A stretch of DNA of 8,080 nucleotides from Elusimicrobiota bacterium. Its GTDB lineage: Bacteria > Elusimicrobiota > Elusimicrobia > Elusimicrobiales > UBA9959. This document shows, in pieces, positions 6,601 to 8,080 of the stretch. The stretch's first letter is position 1; the number at the start of each line of letters is the position of its first letter. Under the pieces are notes generated by a model that had not been told where the DNA came from, did no database searches, and worked only from the letters and a program-made list of their open reading frames with translations. The stretch is taken from assembly GCA_003500765.1 (NCBI GenBank), contig DNQL01000155.1, positions 1-8,080 of the forward strand, read 5' to 3'. Both the position numbers and the translations under genes were made by a program.

Positions 6601-7179
6601 GGGCAGATACTTTCTGGCGTAAAGTTCAGGCTGGAGGCCCTTTCCGGCGATCCCGCCGCCCGCGGCGCCGCGCCCCGGGGTATCCTCGACGTCAGTTCTT
6701 CCCTGAACAAGGCGATAGCCGAGATACGCCGCGTCTCCGAGAACCTGATGCCTTCGGAACTGGAGAACCTGGGCCTCGCGCCGGCCCTGCGCACCCTCTG
6801 CCGCGACTTCAAGGCCGGGGGGATCCGCCTCGAACTGCGCATAGGGCAGCTGCCTGAAAAGATAGCGCCGGACCTGGCGCTGGCGCTGTTCCGCGTCACG
6901 CAGGAAGCGCTCAACAATACGGCGAAACATTCACGGGCCACCAGGCTCTCCGTCTCGCTGTCCGTAAAAGGCGGCGTACTCCTGCTCAATATCAGCGATA
7001 ACGGCAGGGGAGTCTCCCCCGGCGGCTCCCGCCCGTCAGGCAGGGGGCTCGGCCTTCACAGCATGCGGGAGCGGGCCGAAGCTGTCGGAGGCTCGTTCGA
7101 ACTAACCTCGTCGCCGAAAACAGGAACACGCATAACGGTGCGGGTCCCGGCGGACCCGCCCGCGCGAGGGCATGAATGA
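3625..7179 (+). CDS. CheB-CheR-PAS-PAS-HisKA_3 fusion sensor histidine kinase
   Basis: A 1184-residue soluble protein with no membrane segment. CheB methylesterase, about 8-190, lacks a receiver domain but keeps the triad: S18 in IGASAGG, H45 in VPHLAP, D137 in LSGEGTDG. CheR follows: N-terminal helices about 209-262, then methyltransferase 270-470 with SFFRE (R280), SAM motif WVPGCSTGEEAYS (309-321), FATDVN (D345) and LISCRNLLIYL (411-421). A PAS-like segment (513-620) typical of CheB/CheR fusions comes next, then a coiled coil (about 645-730), PAS domains at 732-838 and 845-956, HisKA_3 with phosphoacceptor H989 in RDLHDGVGQ, and an ATPase domain with EALNN (1094-1098), DNGRG (1125-1129) and GRGLGL (1139-1144). 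It probably phosphorylates the adjacent NarL-type regulators, with methylation chemistry tuning the signal (inference). G-run before the ATG is only 3 nt away. It overlaps RR2 by 4 nt. Confidence 0.95.
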   Translation: MKISGKSKSFHVVAIGASAGGLKAFEELLAALPPRPGMAFVLVPHLAPRYESHLSEILSRDSRLPVREVRSGDKVRPDQIYIIPPDRAMLIKKGVLQLHSSGRKSEWRNPIDSFFTSLAADQGKKAVGVLLSGEGTDGTEGMRAIKAAGGVTFAQNGGTAAHFSMPRSAAAAGWADFVLSPAGIAKKIISVRTGAVHKAAAPYAKPAEDAMSGILELLRAAKGVEFGLYKRSTLRRRIQRRMALKKIRDAEAYFRRLKTDRGELELLYSDVLISVTSFFREPESFRDLKRFIYPRLLKKRAHGAPLRIWVPGCSTGEEAYSHAMNLVEFLGERAAAVPFQIFATDVNPAVVERARAGLYPARIKNDLAPERLKRFFLRTESGYSVAPAIRERCIFAAKDLVKDPPFINLDLISCRNLLIYLGPSLQEKALKIFHYALKPGGVLMLGRSESIGGLSGSFSQLDAGKKVFSERAPGSRILPDFGPTGRFLEPETAFKTAAYGGPERGKPAPDAPYLQEELARVLPARYLPNGVIVNGEMEILRFLGDTSRYLRPAPGKPSLNLRSMAPGELLLELRAAIHVAKRSACAVRKDLPPSPGAAGLRVEILPIKVPGQDKNYFLVLFEEAPPAAPGGAPREKKPTAKENRRVIELKEDLAVSGENLKAIIEEQETTNARLKDTNEELLSSNEELQSVNEEFETAKEELQSANEELVVANEEAVRTNQVLSLSNADLTNLLASIDIPVIMLGADLAVRRFTPSAESAFGLAADTVGRDVRNIGLPFRLPELRKLLLGVVKSGAARELEARDTGGRWYSLLLRPYRTEKGRTEGAVMAFLDIHNRKLSEKTLLRLATLVRDSNDAVIIRDLKDRILAWNKGAQLMYGYTAGEAIGMNVGRLMPENAKIGTRDLLRLSERGRTAAPIATKRLTKDGRVLDVLFTVTLLCDDKGEPAEIAVTERDITEQRKAEGEMRRLHASVVSAQETERKRIARDLHDGVGQILSGVKFRLEALSGDPAARGAAPRGILDVSSSLNKAIAEIRRVSENLMPSELENLGLAPALRTLCRDFKAGGIRLELRIGQLPEKIAPDLALALFRVTQEALNNTAKHSRATRLSVSLSVKGGVLLLNISDNGRGVSPGGSRPSGRGLGLHSMRERAEAVGGSFELTSSPKTGTRITVRVPADPPARGHE

Positions 7180-7850
7180 AAAAGAAACCCCGGGCCAGGA
7201 TAAAGGTTTTCCTCGTTGACGACCACCCCTCCGTGCGCGAGGGAGTGCGCAACTGCCTGACGGGGCAGGGCTCGTTCCTGGTGGTGGGCGAGGCCGAGGA
7301 CGCGGCCGACGCGCTGCGTAAAGTAAAAAAGGCCGCGCCCGACGTTATCCTCCTCGACGTCAATCTCCCCACCCTCGACGGCGGCGAACTGGCCCGGCGG
7401 CTGCGCCTGGCCGCTCCCGGCGCCAGGATACTCGCTTTCAGCATGCACTCCAGCCAGGAATACGTGGTGCGCATGGCGCGCTGCGGCGCGCACGGCTACG
7501 TCACCAAGGACCAGCCCACGCATAAGCTCGTCGAGGCCATAGAGCAGGTGCACCGCGGCGGGCTTTATTTCCCCCCCGGCATGGCCGACGCCATCCTGTC
7601 CCCGGGCGCCGCGCCCGCGCCCGGGCCCGCCCTGACCGCGCGCGAAAAAGAAGTGCTGTCCCTGCTGGCCGAAGGCCTGGCCAACAAGCAGGTGGCGCGC
7701 AGGCTGGGCCTCAGCGTTCGCACCGCCGAGACCCACCGCGAACATCTTTCCCGCAAGCTCGGCATCTCGAGTATTTCCGGGCTTACGAAATACGCCATCC
7801 AGCACGGGCTGACATCCCTGTCGGACCCCGCGCAAAAGAAATCTCCGTAA
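7176..7850 (+). CDS. NarL/FixJ-family response regulator 2 (RR2)
   Basis: A 224-residue paralogue of RR1. Receiver: D15-D16 in FLVDDHP, phosphoacceptor D61 in LDVNLPTLDGG, S89 in AFSMH, K111 in VTKDQP. A Pro/Ala-rich linker (142-151) leads to the LuxR-type HTH (about 152-214), in which the recognition-helix stretch SVRTAETHREH matches RR1 exactly. By hand alignment identity with RR1 is about 68% in the receiver and 84% in the HTH. The ATG at 7176 overlaps the kinase TGA (ATGA), with GAGGG 5 nt upstream, so RR2 is translationally coupled to the kinase and is its most likely cognate partner. The C-terminal tail DPAQKKSP differs from RR1. An identical 28-bp DNA stretch is shared with RR1 (3363-3390 and 7674-7701), pointing to duplication or gene conversion. 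Confidence 0.95.
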   Translation: MKKKPRARIKVFLVDDHPSVREGVRNCLTGQGSFLVVGEAEDAADALRKVKKAAPDVILLDVNLPTLDGGELARRLRLAAPGARILAFSMHSSQEYVVRMARCGAHGYVTKDQPTHKLVEAIEQVHRGGLYFPPGMADAILSPGAAPAPGPALTAREKEVLSLLAEGLANKQVARRLGLSVRTAETHREHLSRKLGISSISGLTKYAIQHGLTSLSDPAQKKSP

Positions 7851-7853
7851 TAC

Positions 7854-7870
7854 ACCCGTCTCCCACGGGT
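7854..7870 (+). terminator. Weak hairpin after RR2
   Basis: ACCCGT (7854-7859) and ACGGGT (7865-7870) form a 6-bp stem with a 5-nt loop just after the RR2 stop. It is followed by ACAATTCCTAATT, AT-rich but without a T run. Possible weak terminator separating RR2 from RR3. Confidence 0.3.
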
Positions 7871-7881
7871 ACAATTCCTAA

Positions 7882-7911
7882 TTGGCGGCGCCGGCCGTTT
7901 AGCGGTATGCT
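7882..7911 (+). promoter_or_regulatory. Candidate promoter for RR3
   Basis: TTGGCG (7882-7887) and TATGCT (7906-7911) are 18 nt apart. The transcript would start near 7918 and open with a small hairpin, GCCCG (7920-7924) with CGGGC (7932-7936), ahead of the AGGGGG ribosome site. The hexamers are only fair matches. Confidence 0.35.
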
Positions 7912-7952
7912 CTTGATAAGCCCGATAAGAACGGGCATCAGGGGGACGGCCG

Positions 7953-8080
7953 GTGAAGCGAACAGGAGACGACAAGATAAGGGTGCTGCTGGTGGACGAT
8001 CATCCCGTCGTGCGCGAGGGGGTGCGCGCCTACCTGTCCGCCCGCGGCATAGAGGTGGCCGGCGAGGCCGCCGACGCGGG
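7953..8080 (+). CDS. Response regulator 3 (RR3), N-terminal part (runs off the window edge)
   Basis: From the GTG at 7953 the frame stays open to the window end (42 codons). The product begins MKRTGDDKIRVLLVDDHPVV and continues REGVRAYLSARGIEVAGEA, the start of a receiver domain with the acidic pair D15-D16. GTG is chosen because an in-frame TAA lies at 7926-7928, no other good start intervenes, and AGGGGG (7940-7945) is 7 nt upstream. Over the first 30 residues it matches RR1 at 21 positions and RR2 at 17, so it is closer to RR1. The output domain lies beyond the window; a LuxR-type HTH is expected from its siblings but cannot be seen. Confidence 0.88.
   Translation, partial: MKRTGDDKIRVLLVDDHPVVREGVRAYLSARGIEVAGEAADA

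Noticed and set aside
5800..6930. Minus-strand open frame opposite the PAS and kinase domains
   Set aside because: Same reasoning: shadow of a confidently identified kinase, with no ribosome site or motif of its own.
3625..7179. Kinase read as an artificial join or frameshifted set of separate CheB, CheR and kinase genes
   Set aside because: The frame is open throughout, each domain is complete, and this domain order with the CheR-associated PAS segment and NEEL linker is a known natural fusion.
1..8080. CRISPR array, insertion sequence, tRNA or rRNA, defence island
   Set aside because: No regularly spaced repeats, transposase motifs, cloverleaf or rRNA-like sequence was seen, and all genes fit signalling or envelope roles.

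Overview
The window is GC-rich bacterial DNA, densely coded, from a Gram-negative-type cell: it encodes a lipoprotein with a lipobox, an exported BON-domain protein and a large cytosolic signalling kinase. Rare-looking codons such as ATA and AGG are used freely despite the high GC, and the mix of a CheB/CheR-fused kinase with NarL-type regulators fits environmental lineages such as Elusimicrobiota or deltaproteobacteria-like groups. That placement is an inference and is weak. No tRNA, rRNA, CRISPR array or insertion sequence was seen.

Left part (1-2520, all on the minus strand): read in the direction of transcription, a three-BON-domain periplasmic protein, an AI-2E/PerM-family membrane protein, a 104-residue membrane-anchored helical protein, and the start of a lipoprotein cut by the window edge. 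The first two look like one operon. The 104-residue gene appears to have its own promoter and may carry the lipoprotein gene along. Together they look like an envelope or stress group; no specific substrate can be read from the sequence.

Middle (2521-2861): a divergent intergenic region of about 340 bp. It holds a good sigma-70-like promoter facing right and a likely one facing left. Each overlaps a perfect inverted repeat (one centred on the -35, the other spanning the -10), and the left-facing leader can form alternative GC-rich hairpins.

Right part (2862-8080, all on the plus strand): a two-component cluster ordered response regulator 1, giant kinase, response regulator 2, response regulator 3 (cut by the edge). 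The kinase is a 1184-residue soluble fusion: CheB methylesterase, CheR methyltransferase, a PAS-like segment, a strict heptad coiled coil, two PAS domains, and a HisKA_3/HATPase kinase core. RR1 and RR2 are NarL/FixJ-type paralogues about 73% identical, with the same DNA-recognition helix sequence; RR3 starts the same way. RR2 overlaps the kinase stop codon (ATGA), whereas RR1, the kinase and RR3 each have a candidate promoter. The likely logic is one kinase feeding several sibling regulators that may compete for, or share, the same DNA sites. The most unusual points are this expanded regulator set around a CheB/CheR kinase, the promoter-embedded dyads, and a run of ten C occupying the -35 position of the kinase promoter.
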